Source: Chara braunii (lineage: Eukaryota > Streptophyta > Charophyceae > Charales > Characeae). Taken from it: 21,276 nt of DNA. This document shows, piece after piece, positions 10,001-17,499 of the stretch (position 1 is its first letter; every line of letters begins with the position of its first letter). The DNA is taken from NCBI GenBank assembly GCA_003427395.1, contig BFEA01000401.1, forward strand, positions 1,153,928 through 1,175,203, read 5' to 3'. The notes beneath the pieces were generated by a model. That model did not search any database and was not told the DNA's origin. It saw only the letters and a list, made by a program, of their open reading frames with translations. Made by a program: the position numbers and the translations under genes.

Positions 10001-11249
10001 ATTGTCAAGGGTGTGGGTGTGGTCGCTGCGATGCGACATTAAGGCAGGGGGCGGCTGTGATGGAACATCCTGGCAAACATGTTGTTGGGTAAAGCAGATT
10101 AACGTTAGGTGCAGCAATTGATCGGGGCCATGTAAGGTGAAGCAGAGTAACCCGTGATGCAAACGCCGTGGAAATCATGCTGGGTGGCTGTTAATTCCCC
10201 TATCATTATGCCCTCTATGCTACCTAAACAGATTGCTGGAGGTGAAGCCTGCACCTTATTCCAACAGCTTTCACATTGAGATGCGAGGGATGCGTTTTGA
10301 TTGAGGCACCGTATGGAGTGCTGTTGTTGCTGCTGCTGCTGCTGCTTTTTTACTAACTTGAATCCAGAACGGCGACAGAACAGGGAGTCGAGGTCTGGGA
10401 AGGAAATCTCACGAACAAACTGCCCTGAGGATCAAGCAGTGTGTTGACAGCTGAGCTCTGGGAATGACAATTCACAGCCGTCCGGAAGATGAAGCACAGT
10501 GCTGACTAAAAGCTGCAGGACTCACCTCCCCATGCATGTATGCTCTCTAATTGCCACTAGTGCTGCTGGAAGGATGTGTAATGCTCGTTGTTGAACCAGC
10601 TCTATTGACTGTTGGGGCGAGGACGCTATCTGCTTGACCCTCTCTAATAACGCCTCCTTGTCTATGCTCCTGTTCGTTGCAGGCCCTTCCTTCCATTCAA
10701 GGAGGCACCACGATGGTAGGTCTGAGCAATGCCCCTTCCAGTCAAGTGCCCTCTTTCAACCTCCCAATGGTAGACCCTGTCTTTGGTGTCGACTTTCATG
10801 TGATTTGATCCTGCTCCTGGATGCTGTTTGTTGCTGTAAATTCAAACGGAGTGTGAGAGTTTGCCCTCTGAGAACTCTCACGGCCGAATGCTCTGGTTGT
10901 CTGTCTCCAGAGGGAAAACTTCCGCTGGATTCTCCTATGGTCCTGCTCTCGGGAGATAAGCGCAAAGGAGATTTTCGAGCGCCCCCCTTCAAAAGACCTG
11001 ACATGAGGGGGGACCGAGAAAGGGAGCGGGAAATGGATATGGATCAGGCACTTGGAGCTCACAGAAGGAAAGTTCAAGTAGAAGTTGAGGCTGATCAGCC
11101 AGTTGACCCCGACGAGCCCAAGTACTGTGTATGCCACCAGGTACGGCAGTTTCTCGTCATACCACGATTACTAATGAAGTGGCATGACCTACATCCATTG
11201 AGTGAGAACATGGAAGCTGTGATCCTAACCCCTTTTGCCCGCCTGTACT

Positions 11250-11327
<78 letters not shown>

Positions 11328-11694
11328 AACACAACTCCACAGGAAAAGGGCGACTGTGACACTTTCTCGGACTTCCACCTGACTCTCTGAGAGGTTGGAC
11401 AGTCTCCGTAGGATACATTTGACTGATGTGTAAAAACTCGCCACCTGACTGTCTGACGGGTTGGACACTGATAGACTTTATATTTGCACTAACCCGGCGA
11501 TACCATCGGACTATTAGTTTAGAATCCTGACAGTAACGGAAGTAAGCCTGGAAAAAGTTTTTTGTTTCTTTTCAATGGACCCTGCATGTCATCCTTGAGC
11601 AGAGGCAGTAAGCCTGGAAAACCACTCTCCATTGCAGCCATAAAACCCACTCTATACACCCACTCTGCCTCTCTATGTGTGTCGGTGTGTCGCC

Positions 11695-11735
<41 letters not shown>

Positions 11736-11736
11736 N

Positions 11737-11815
<79 letters not shown>

Positions 11816-13608
11816 GACCTTTCAAACGGCTAGGTTGTCTGTGCATCTGTCCATTGGTGTTAGCCCTGGTAGTTTGGCAGCCTGTCACTTGGCTGTTGAA
11901 TCCGTGCCGTTGTGCGTCCACTGCCTCATCCCGACTGATTTTCCTTTCAGCTGTCTGTGTGGTTTGCAAGTGTTTTTGTTTGCCTTTCCCTGGCACTCAT
12001 TTTTCAGTCCTTGGGCTGCCGCTTTCAGGGCTCTCTTGAATGATTTGTCTTCCTTCCTGATTGTGTTTTGGAAACTTGGGCTGCATAAATTGCATGCCGT
12101 GCACTGTTCAAAATGAAAATTAGGCATCCAATCGTAGTGGCACCCAGCTTGAATCTCTGGATGCTCGGTATGGTTTGGAGTGCTGCGAACCTAGAGGCTT
12201 GACCAAAACCTCTTTCATCATTTATGCGGGGCTTGCTAGTCCACCTTTTACGCACGGTGTTTCTTATTCCTCTCCCCCGTTGACATTCTGCAATGTGCAC
12301 TGAGCGACATGAAGAAGATCTTGACTGGCATGGAGTTTGGTACTGTCCTTTTGCTGGATGCTGCCTTTGTTGCCTTGACCACTTCTGCAGGTCTCATTCG
12401 GCGAGATGATTGCATGTGACAATGAAGATGTGAGTAGTTCCGGACTCCTCCTCCCGCCAAATGGTCGTCGTAATCACCATCTAAAACACCATCTCACCTT
12501 GGAAAATTTGATCCGTGGATGATCTTTGAGAGAGCTCTTGGATGTGTTTGCTTCTCAGGCATTATCACCTGCAATCGGTCTGACGTGTCTTTTGTAGCTT
12601 ATGTGGGCAGCAGTTTCCAGGTAAATAATGATTGTGATCGCCCCTCTGTAGGCCTGTGTTTGGGGTCCTTATTTTCCAGGGAAAAAGGAGAATTGTTCTG
12701 GAATGATTCAACGACAATTGTCCTAGAATGTTTCTTTCTCGTCCGAGAGTGCATTGGCAGCAATCAGGCTGTCCGTGCTCTCGGACTAGAAACGTTCTTG
12801 GACAATTCTGAGGCTCTGCGGTCATAGCACAGCTCAGAGCCTGCTTGCGCCTTAAACCACACCAATACGCCCGGGGGGCGTGGAGAACCTGCACTGCATG
12901 CCAAGCTTTTCTGGACCGCCAGTGGCACACTTTTTTTCTTTTTCTCGGCTGGCACCGCCAGCCATTGTGGTCCGGTAGCCCCGAGCCCCGAAAAGTTTGG
13001 ACTTGGCTACTCGCGATTTGCTGGAAGGCTGGGGTTGTGCACCAGCGGTTTAAATTCGTCTTCCATTTCTACCTGAATTGAATGAGGAAACTTGGCTGGA
13101 GTTGACCCCCGGCAACCAAGCCCGTGTGGCTGAATGCTTCCCCCATGAACTGGTTTTAATCAGACCTGAGTTCGAATCCGTGGATGAAATCAGAGAAAAA
13201 TAGATCCGAATTGCCTGGGGATGCTCAGATAGGCAAATGATACCTTGAGGCTGTTGTTCCCTTCAAATGGAAAAAGGTCGCTGGTAACTTTGTGTTGCAA
13301 TTGTGTACGTGGCATATTTTTTCCCAGACTTGATTGTCAATTTTGATTTTGATTTTGATTTTGCTTGCTCTACTGGGGCTCCCTGGGGTTTGGCCACCTG
13401 GTTTGGCACCTGGGGCAGCCAGAGCCAGCCTGGCCTGTGGGGCGGGTCACGTGGGAGCTGGGAGAGAAGCCTCAGGAAATACCGGCTAAAAGACCAAACC
13501 ATAGAGTAGCTAAAACTGGAGCTGTTGCACATGGTTTGCGTCTTTCTTATACATGGCTTGCGTGCTCTTTCTTCGGTGCTTCTGCAGTTTGTCAGGGGCG
13601 CCGGTGCC

Positions 13609-13664
<56 letters not shown>

Positions 13665-14206
13665 TAATTATGCGATGTGATATATGTGTGGCTATTTGCT
13701 TGTTGCTGTCACGTGTTAATTGTATCTTGTCCTTCCCGAACGCATTTAGCGGTGCCCCAGCGGGCCATTGGGCACGTTGCTTCGCTAGCTTGGTGATTGT
13801 GTCTTGCCTTGTTGGTTTTTGAGGTTTTGTTGTATGTGTAACGCTTGCGTTCTCACTCCCATGTCATGGTGGCTTGTTGGGTGGTAAGTGCCTCTGTGTG
13901 GCACTCTTTTGTTCGGTGCGTCCGCTCACACTGCATGCAGTATGGCTGCTTGGAGGTCTGTGGACTGCTATATCTCCGTGCACTTTTCATGTGTACTATA
14001 ATGGTTTGTGTTTGGTAATTGTGCTTTTCTCACCCTTATTTCCCCCCCTTTTCAAATGTATGTTGCAGTGCAAAGGAGGGGAATGGTTCCATTATGGGTG
14101 TGTTGGCCTCAGCCCAGAAAATCGGTACAAAGGCCGGTGGTACTGTCCAGAGTGCAAGCAACAGCTTCAGATGCAGCGGCGTGGTCTTGTAGATCCTCCA
14201 ATCTAA
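4068..14206 (+). CDS. ING2: ING2-type PHD-finger protein (plant class), spliced, 5' exon missing
   Basis: Nuclear chromatin reader of the inhibitor-of-growth family. Coding exons are 4068-4139, 7562-7749, 8639-8702, 10911-11140, 12391-12429 and 14069-14206. All introns are GT-AG, and phases 1,0,1,0,0 join without a break to TAA, giving 243 residues counting the split first codon. Residues 1 to ~110 are the ING N-terminal helical domain: [20 protein letters not shown], then [20 protein letters not shown], then [20 protein letters not shown] charged linker with [20 protein letters not shown] and DQPVDPDEP follows. The PHD finger is C4HC3, with ligands C181, C183, C194, C199, H206, C209, C224 and C227. 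The residues expected to cage H3K4me3 are present (Y180, M191, W204). The CKGGEWFH spacing, one residue longer than in animal INGs, and the linker match plant ING2 rather than ING1. Arabidopsis ING2 is about 262 residues, so only the start (the usual DYLE-type segment) is lacking. There is no C-terminal polybasic region; the protein ends RRGLVDPPI. Known family role: subunit of histone acetyltransferase or deacetylase complexes. Confidence 0.94.
4580..4622 (+). ncRNA. Hammerhead-ribozyme-like core
   Basis: The conserved core CTGATGA is at 4585-4591. Stem II is GTCGG (4592-4596) paired perfectly with CCGAC (4604-4608) around a 7-nt loop, and it is followed by GAAA (4609-4612). A 3-bp stem III (ACA 4612-4614 with TGT 4618-4620, loop GTT) leads to the expected cleavage trinucleotide GTC ending at 4621. 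Known: type I hammerheads with tiny stem III occur in Penelope-like retroelements. What is missing is stem I: bases before 4585 (GCCTC) do not pair with those after 4621 (ACAGCC), so it may be degenerate or need a partner. The same ACAGCC(C)TC string occurs on both sides (4578 and 4622), as might be left by a tandem unit. Confidence 0.65.
5155..5301 (+). pseudogene. U6: U6 spliceosomal snRNA-like sequence, probable pseudogene
   Basis: The snRNA-like part is 5210-5301; a TATA-like CTATATTC lies about 50 nt upstream. In order, it has the 5' stem-loop GTCCTTCGGGAC, then CATCCGTTAAAATTGGAACG, ACAGAGA, AGATTAGCATGG, GCGCAAGGATGACACGCA and AAATCGAGAAAT, which is essentially the whole plant-type U6. 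Departures from the plant consensus: ATGA is inserted between ACAGAGA and AGATTAGC (5251-5254 or equivalent), CATCCGA is CATCCGT, and GGCCCCTGCGC is GGGCCCGGCGC. The 5' stem is one C-G pair shorter, with both partners lost together. No TTTT lies at the usual 3' end (the first T5 is at 5332). The plant upstream sequence element was not seen, and the TATA spacing is too long. I infer a U6-derived retro-copy in the intron. A divergent functional gene is less likely. Confidence 0.8.
5429..5450. repeat. Perfect 8-bp hairpin
   Basis: AGGTCTGT (5429-5436), loop CTACCA, ACAGACCT (5443-5450). It lies in the intron; no flanking element was recognised. Confidence 0.8.
5952..6095. repeat. CT run and CA/TG-rich simple repeats
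   Basis: CT run at about 5952-5968, followed by CACACACG-type repeats to about 6003, then a TGTGTGATGTGATGTGTGG segment and more ACACACATC repeats. The CA and TG parts are mutually complementary. Confidence 0.8.
6314..6403. repeat. Compound (TG)n(GA)n microsatellite
   Basis: Pure TG to 6347 switches without interruption to pure GA up to 6403. It lies in the ING2 intron, sense orientation GT then GA. Confidence 0.98.
6516..6573. repeat. 11-bp perfect inverted repeat
   Basis: TTCGAATAGAA (6516-6526) and TTCTATTCGAA (6563-6573), separated by 36 bases. The right arm runs into the 48-bp tandem repeat, which carries the same TTCTATTCG motif. Confidence 0.75.
6573..6668. repeat. 48-bp tandem repeat, two copies
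   Basis: Units start at 6573 and 6621 with AGTGCT(G/C)TTCT and end GTTTCGATTTCGA. The two copies differ at a handful of positions. Confidence 0.9.
6679..6755. repeat. 53-bp spaced direct repeat
   Basis: ACTCAAGGACCGTGGCCTC occurs at 6679 and again at 6732, followed each time by CGGCCTCC (with one CTC triplet added in the second). A GTTTTGATTTTGA segment between them echoes the preceding 48-bp unit. Confidence 0.85.
7011..7056. repeat. (CT)n microsatellite
   Basis: 23 uninterrupted CT dinucleotides. It is complementary to the GA tract at 6347-6403 of the same intron. Confidence 0.98.
7157..7550. repeat. 197-bp direct tandem duplication
   Basis: Copy 1 is 7157-7353 and copy 2 is 7354-7550. 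By eye I find three substitutions (ACTTA/ACTTG, CTTACC/CTTATC, GTTGTAGG/GTTCTAGG), so the duplication is young. Copy 2 ends 11 bases before the next ING2 coding exon. The acceptor AG itself is outside the duplicated unit. Confidence 0.95.
7562..7749 (+). CDS. ING2: ING2 coding exon
   Basis: Acceptor ATATACAG. CA completes the codon begun by the previous exon (G|CA, Ala). It encodes [20 protein letters not shown], then [14 protein letters not shown] and on to [10 protein letters not shown], and ends in phase 0 at ATG|GTAAGC. This matches the central part of the plant ING helical domain. Confidence 0.95.
7750..8638 (+). other. ING2 intron, 889 nt
   Basis: Donor GTAAGC, acceptor TTGTTACCAG. It contains a (CCA)n run at 8262-8283 and a long T/C-rich tract near 8566-8586, set back from the acceptor. 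Open frames here match nothing recognised. Confidence 0.9.
8639..8702 (+). CDS. ING2: ING2 coding exon
   Basis: Starts in phase 0 and encodes [21 protein letters not shown]. It ends with G in phase 1 before [15 protein letters not shown] is the most conserved stretch of the ING helical domain. Confidence 0.95.
9546..9732. repeat. 51-bp and 31-bp tandem repeats
   Basis: AGGTCACCAAA(T/G)CAGGCCAGG starts units at 9546 and 9597 (51-bp period). TTTGAACGTTTGGTCAAG starts units at 9674 and 9705 (31-bp period), the second copy ending near 9732. Confidence 0.9.
9769..9782. repeat. Poly-T tract
   Basis: A run of 14 T, which would be a poly-A on the other strand. I see no retroelement body attached to it. 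Confidence 0.85.
9877..9900. repeat. (TCGATTCG)3 short tandem repeat
   Basis: Three exact 8-bp units, each nearly self-complementary. Confidence 0.95.
10319..10345. repeat. (TGC/TGT)n trinucleotide repeat
   Basis: TGCTGTTGTT then five to six TGC units, followed by T6. It is intronic. Confidence 0.9.
10683..10715 (+). other. Candidate 33-nt cassette exon of ING2
   Basis: A clean acceptor (pyrimidine-rich CTCCTGTTCGTTGCAG) and a good donor (ATG|GTAGGT) bound exactly 33 bases. Inserted between the phase-1 junctions of the neighbouring exons, it reads [11 protein letters not shown] with no stop and keeps the frame into EGKLP. It is not needed for the conserved protein and has no counterpart in the plant ING2 proteins I know. 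It may be an alternative exon or chance. Confidence 0.3.
10911..11140 (+). CDS. ING2: ING2 coding exon: linker and start of PHD finger
   Basis: AG completes the Glu codon (G|AG), then [20 protein letters not shown]. An Arg/Glu-rich stretch ([14 protein letters not shown]) and [13 protein letters not shown] follow. It ends in phase 0 before GTACGG and carries the first two zinc ligands and the caging Tyr. An open frame continuing upstream of 10911 is intronic. Confidence 0.96.
11253..11324. repeat. (TG)36 microsatellite
   Basis: 72 bases of uninterrupted TG, in an ING2 intron. Confidence 0.98.
11696..11812. repeat. Compound (TG)n(GA)n microsatellite with an N
   Basis: TG runs to 11735, an undetermined base sits at 11736, and GA runs 11737-11812. 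The N marks the junction and suggests an assembly or read ambiguity, so the tract length should not be trusted. Confidence 0.97.
12391..12429 (+). CDS. ING2: ING2 39-nt coding exon inside the PHD finger
   Basis: Encodes [13 protein letters not shown], phase 0 at both ends, acceptor TTCTGCAG and donor GTGAGT. It supplies the third zinc ligand (C194), the caging Met and the acidic CDNED segment. The sequence is almost identical to the family signature [11 protein letters not shown]. Confidence 0.96.
12716..12807. repeat. Foldback inverted repeat, ~32-bp arms
   Basis: Left arm 12716-12753 (AATTGTCCTAGAATGTTTCT, a short TTCTC bulge, then GTCCGAGAGTGCA) pairs with right arm 12776-12807 (TGCTCTCGGACTAGAAACGT, then TCTTGGACAATT). 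The loop is about 22 bases. Pairing is near-perfect apart from the bulge and a few mismatches. Confidence 0.85.
12811..12842. repeat. 8-bp perfect hairpin
   Basis: AGGCTCTG (12811-12818) and CAGAGCCT (12835-12842) around a 16-base loop, immediately after the foldback. Confidence 0.75.
13341..13363. repeat. (TTTTGA)n short tandem repeat
   Basis: Just under four units of TTTTGA in the intron. It is not a plant-type telomere repeat. Confidence 0.9.
13610..13661. repeat. (TG)n microsatellite
   Basis: About 26 uninterrupted GT dinucleotides in the last ING2 intron, roughly 400 bases before the terminal exon. Confidence 0.98.
14069..14206 (+). CDS. ING2: ING2 terminal coding exon: end of PHD finger and stop
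   Basis: Starts in phase 0 with [20 protein letters not shown], then KGRWYCPEC and the tail [16 protein letters not shown] before TAA. It carries the last five zinc ligands (C, H, C, C, C) and the caging Trp. The tail is short and lacks the polybasic region of animal ING1/ING2. Confidence 0.97.
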   Translation, partial: CKGGEWFHYGCVGLSPENRYKGRWYCPECKQQLQMQRRGLVDPPI

Positions 14207-14700
14207 TCTGCTAGCAAGGAGTTGTGCGCCGCTTCCATCAACCGTATCGCTCTCGTGCGCCATTCTATCACCTATCTCGCTCGTCACATCAGAGTCTCAA
14301 CGCTCTGTTGCCAGAACACCGTGGAATCTATGGCTTCACTTGTGCACCTGAGCATTCGCCATGGCCTCCTGCATGTGTCAACCTCCTCCGGGTGTGCTGT
14401 TGCCAGTGTGGAGAATGGCGGCGCGTCATGCTGGGTGAGAAAAGCAAATGCTGTCTGCGTCGGTACTGGCAAATACTGCTGGTCCTTCTGCGAGGCCTCA
14501 ATTGCGTGACATGCAATGACAGCTCATTGGCGACGAAGCCATGGTCGTATCAGTGGAACATTGTACAGCCATCCCTGAGTGAAGAACGTGCCGTAGAGAA
14601 GGTTGTTGTTGAAAGGCCGTCCGAAAACAATACGCTGTTAGACGATGAACAGTGCCGGTTTGTGCTGATGCCACCTGTAGTCTCTTAGCAAGTATCGCGT
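14207..14700 (+). other. Probable ING2 3' UTR containing a 154-codon open frame
   Basis: This directly follows the ING2 stop. A frame open from 14224 to 14688 includes VCCCQCGEWRR (14392-14424), which resembles the first half of a CW zinc finger (V-C-C-x-x-C-x-x-W-R). A donor-like GGTGAGA follows at about 14433. The second half of a CW domain (W-x-C and the final Cys) was not found. No clear poly-A signal is close; the first AATAAA is at 16588. Confidence 0.45.
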
Positions 14701-15183
14701 GCGTAGCACATCTGTTGGCAGTCCCAATCAGTGGCTGGCTTGCTATAGCTTTTGTGGTTGAGATGCTTTCTACCCAGAGTTGGTGCCGGTTTTGGGGGGC
14801 ATGAAAGTAGGTAAGTGCGTGCTGGGTAGAGGATGGCATCGTTGTACTACCCCTTCTGTGTTGTTCTGCTCTGTTCCGTTCTCTTGGAAGCATCTAATTG
14901 AGGATGGCTGCACCAGCACTGCTTGGTAAGATGGTTTGGAGTTTGTTATATCAGGAGAAGGTGATGGCACGATGACGACACGAATGTTTTTTTGGCAGCA
15001 GTGTTGGTGCAGCCTGTTGCTTTACGGCGTTTATGCTTCTGTACGACGGGGGCCCAGGGGGAAGGAGTAGGGGAGGTGGGGTAGCTAGCGAGTGTTATTG
15101 GTGCGCACATTGCATGTGGATGGATAGTGGAAGGTTGTGCTTTTGAAAGTTTGATTCATAAGCGCAGAGGTTATGTTGCCGGA
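14701..15183. other. No feature seen
   Basis: Unique-looking sequence with only short frames in all directions. It may include the end of the ING2 transcript, but no cleavage signal could be fixed. Confidence 0.5.
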
Positions 15184-15257
15184 GCATTTAGGCAGGCAGC
15201 CTTTGCCCCCCCCCACCCCCACCCCCTTTTAAGGTGGCATTTAGGCAGGCAGCCTTT
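15184..15257. repeat. 52-bp spaced direct repeat
   Basis: GCATTTAGGCAGGCAGCCTT occurs at 15184 and 15236. Between the copies lies a C-rich CCCCCACCCCC tract. Confidence 0.92.
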
Positions 15258-15328
15258 GATGCAAGTGATGCGTTCAGCAGGCTATGGGTTTCCGCTCCGC
15301 TACTCTCGCTCGACTCTTGAAAATTGGC

Positions 15329-15349
15329 AAGTGGGGCTTCGCTCCACTT
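15329..15349. repeat. 9-bp hairpin with TTC loop
   Basis: AAGTGGGGC (15329-15337), loop TTC, GCTCCACTT (15341-15349), with one G-T pair. It sits just upstream of a 55-bp tandem repeat, both probably parts of one repetitive element. Confidence 0.8.
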
Positions 15350-15390
15350 ACTCTCCGAGTCGAGTGTATGGAGAGCTGTCTGAACATGAC

Positions 15391-15500
15391 CTTGAAAGGC
15401 ACTCCCCAAGCTTGGAGGCTTTCCCACCTGCAAAGGCATCGCGGTCTTGAAAGGCACACTCCGAGCTTGGAGAGCTTCCCAACTGCGAAGGCGTGGCTAT
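15391..15500. repeat. 55-bp tandem repeat, two copies
   Basis: Units start CTTGAAAGGCA at 15391 and 15446 and share AGCTTGGAG, CTTCCCA-CTGC and AAGGC. GGAGAG/GAGTAC motifs recur to about 15590, so the repetitive element may be longer than the two units. Confidence 0.85.
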
Positions 15501-17207
15501 TTGGAGAGAGTACGCCGCCTCGAGTATGTGCGGAGAAACGGTGACTTCCCAGTACTCTAGCTACTCACCAATTTGGAGAGTATGTGGGTCGGCGACGTCT
15601 CTTTTGTGTTTCTGGAGTGTCTGACTGCTCTCCAAGGACTCTGCAAACTTTTGGAGACCGGAGGGCAACGGAGCAAAAAGGCCCTTTGGTTGTGTCCAGA
15701 ACTAGTTACATTCCGTCAATGGATCAGATCTGATACGTCTTTATTCGTGTTCCTTTCCTTCACGTGTATCAATATATATCCTTGTATAGGCTCCGGCACT
15801 GTTGCCCATGTGCAATAGTTATTTCGACGTCGGATCTCGGTGAGGTGACTTCACTCCGCAGCATGACTGATGTGCTTTGGCTTGTTTTTGCCCCGTTGTC
15901 CTATTATGTCAGTTTGAGTCCTGTTGGTCGGTGTTTGGCTGTAGGGTGGAGATGTAGTCTCAGCAGAGCTCCAGCCTCTTGTTGGGAAACGCTGCTGCGG
16001 TCTGCTGGTGTTGTGGAGGAATAGGAAAGCTATGATAGGGTTTCTCCCCTTGTATACGACATCGTTTGACGTCTTAGCAACACGCGCTCTTCCTCCTTTT
16101 TTTTTTATGTCTTCTCCGCTTCTTTTTTTTTTTCTTTTGGTATCTTGTCTCTCCAGATGACGGGCCACTTTGTCCCATCTCCACATCGCTTGTTCAATCT
16201 GCCTACCTGGCCCTACCATGCAAAGCTTGTTAGATTTTTATTTTATTTTATTTTACTTTTCCCCGCAACTAAACTTGTTAGGCCGTAGTTTCCGCTTGTT
16301 TGATAATTTCGGAGGTTAATATTGGCAATGTGGGTATTCCTACTCCTTGGAGAAGAAGATTGTATGCCGCCTGCGGGTAGGGTAGTCTATCTGCAGAGAA
16401 CATAAAGGGCTCAGGGCTTGATTAGAACAGAGTTGTGCCGATCCTGCTTGCTCCGGCCTGCGTTTTTGAAGGCAAGAATACTCCGCCAGAGGGCACGACC
16501 GGTGGGAACCCTCGAGGGTGGATGCAATCTTCTTGTTAGCCGGGTGCTGCTCTGCTTGAGCACCAGCTGTTTCGTCCTGCATGAAGAAATAAAGGGAAAA
16601 GGAATGGAGTTCAAAAGAGGGACAGATGTTAAAGGCCAGAATTCTGTTTTGGGTGTGATGAAAATCATGTCTTTTTGTGGGACTTTGTGTATAACCTTTG
16701 TGGCTCGTTTCCCTCCATGGCAACACATGGATTCCTGCAATCCCTTCTGTCTGCACTGGAGTAAGATGCTTGGTCATTATTGCCGCACCTGTTCTGAAGG
16801 GTGCCCCAAATACAGCCATAATGACCAGCCGTGCTATTCGGGTGAAAAATGGCAAGATGGTGTCTGTTCAAGAGCACGTGCAGTTAGTGAAACCGGGTTC
16901 TGTTTTCAACTTAACGAAGGCATGCCGATGATAATTGCTATAGGTTTACAGAGTGTTGTACCTGTTCCTGGGCACTTTAGATCCTTGCCCAATTGATGTT
17001 GAATACAACTTCAATTTTTCGAATGGGTGCTCATCATCATGGGAACGAATCAGACTCTCTCTGTTCGACTGCCTCGCTCGCTGCCGGCTTGTCTGCACCT
17101 GAACCCTATTGGTTTCCATAGTCATTAGGGAAGGAACATGATGCCATTCCCCGTTTCCCAGCAGGTGATGGTCCCCACTAATTTTGATCGGAGTGCCCGA
17201 GGTGGTT
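15501..17207. other. No recognised gene; one cysteine-rich open frame
   Basis: The longest frame is + strand 16418-16996 (192 codons). Its last third is Cys-rich (CNPFC, HYCRTCSEGCPKY, QPCYSGEKWQDGVC) but matches no family I know. Its first part overlaps an equally long reverse-strand frame, so coding is unproven. Poly-T/poly-pyrimidine tracts lie at 16096-16140. AATAAA is at 16588-16593. Confidence 0.35.
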
Positions 17208-17241
17208 ACTATGGGGAGATGCTCGTATCACTCCCCATAGT
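17208..17241. repeat. Perfect 11-bp hairpin
   Basis: ACTATGGGGAG (17208-17218), a 12-base loop, CTCCCCATAGT (17231-17241). It is not followed by a T run on the + strand until a weak one, so I do not call it a terminator. Confidence 0.85.
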
Positions 17242-17499
17242 GTTTTCAGCTCGGATCTTTCTTAACCGTTAAAGGGGGGGGGAAAAAGGATGCGATTTGC
17301 TGCGCATTGCACCTGAAATTCTGAGGTTGTCGTTGTATCTCGGAAAGTAGTTCCGCCATTGCCACTGCTGGAAACGACCTCGTCGTTTGGCACGGCCGGT
17401 TGCAGATATGGCTCTCTATTCCAAGGTTCATTTTCGTACTGGCATTTTTGTTGAATAGACTCTTGTGATTACTTACATTCTTGTAATTCCCTTAGCCGG

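Larger units (their letters stand above)
8703..10910 (+). other. ING2 intron, 2208 nt
   Basis: Donor GTGGGT, acceptor TGTCTGTCTCCAG. Joining the flanking exons gives [13 protein letters not shown], matching the plant ING2 linker, so no constitutive exon is missing here. It contains local tandem repeats, a poly-T, a TGC run and one well-formed 33-nt exon candidate. Confidence 0.9.
11141..12390 (+). other. ING2 intron, 1250 nt
   Basis: Donor GTACGG, acceptor ACCACTTCTGCAG. It contains two very long microsatellites (11253-11324 and 11696-11812) and a near-duplicate AGTAAGCCTGGAAAA at 11541 and 11607. No coding signal. Confidence 0.92.
12430..14068 (+). other. ING2 intron, 1639 nt
   Basis: Donor GTGAGT, acceptor ATGTATGTTGCAG. 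It contains a foldback hairpin, a second short hairpin, a TTTTGA repeat and a TG microsatellite. Frames of about 100 codons (12519-12827, 13365-13667) look like chance and microsatellite translation. Confidence 0.92.

Noticed and set aside
10232-10241. 10-nt microexon ATTGCTGGAG between AAACAG and GTGAAG
   Set aside because: Its insertion shifts the frame, and the flanking ING2 exons already join in frame.
10634-11359. 241-codon uninterrupted frame covering an ING2 exon
   Set aside because: Only 10911-11140 is coding by splice sites and similarity. The upstream part is intron, and the downstream part runs into the TG microsatellite.
13128-13190. tRNA-like stretch: GTGGCTGAATGC (A-box-like) and GAGTTCGAATCC (B-box-like)
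   Set aside because: The T-stem does not pair (CTGAG against CCGTG), and no acceptor or anticodon stem could be built. At most a decayed tRNA-derived sequence.
14036-14287. Reverse-strand frame over the last ING2 exon
   Set aside because: It is the shadow of the conserved PHD exon on the + strand.
16588-16593. AATAAA as the ING2 poly-A signal
   Set aside because: It is 2.4 kb beyond the stop with no supporting context. A single hexamer in AT-containing DNA is expected by chance, and the same applies to 17737-17742.
17208-17241. 11-bp hairpin as a transcription terminator
   Set aside because: There is no adjacent T run and no bacterial-style gene nearby; the DNA is eukaryotic.
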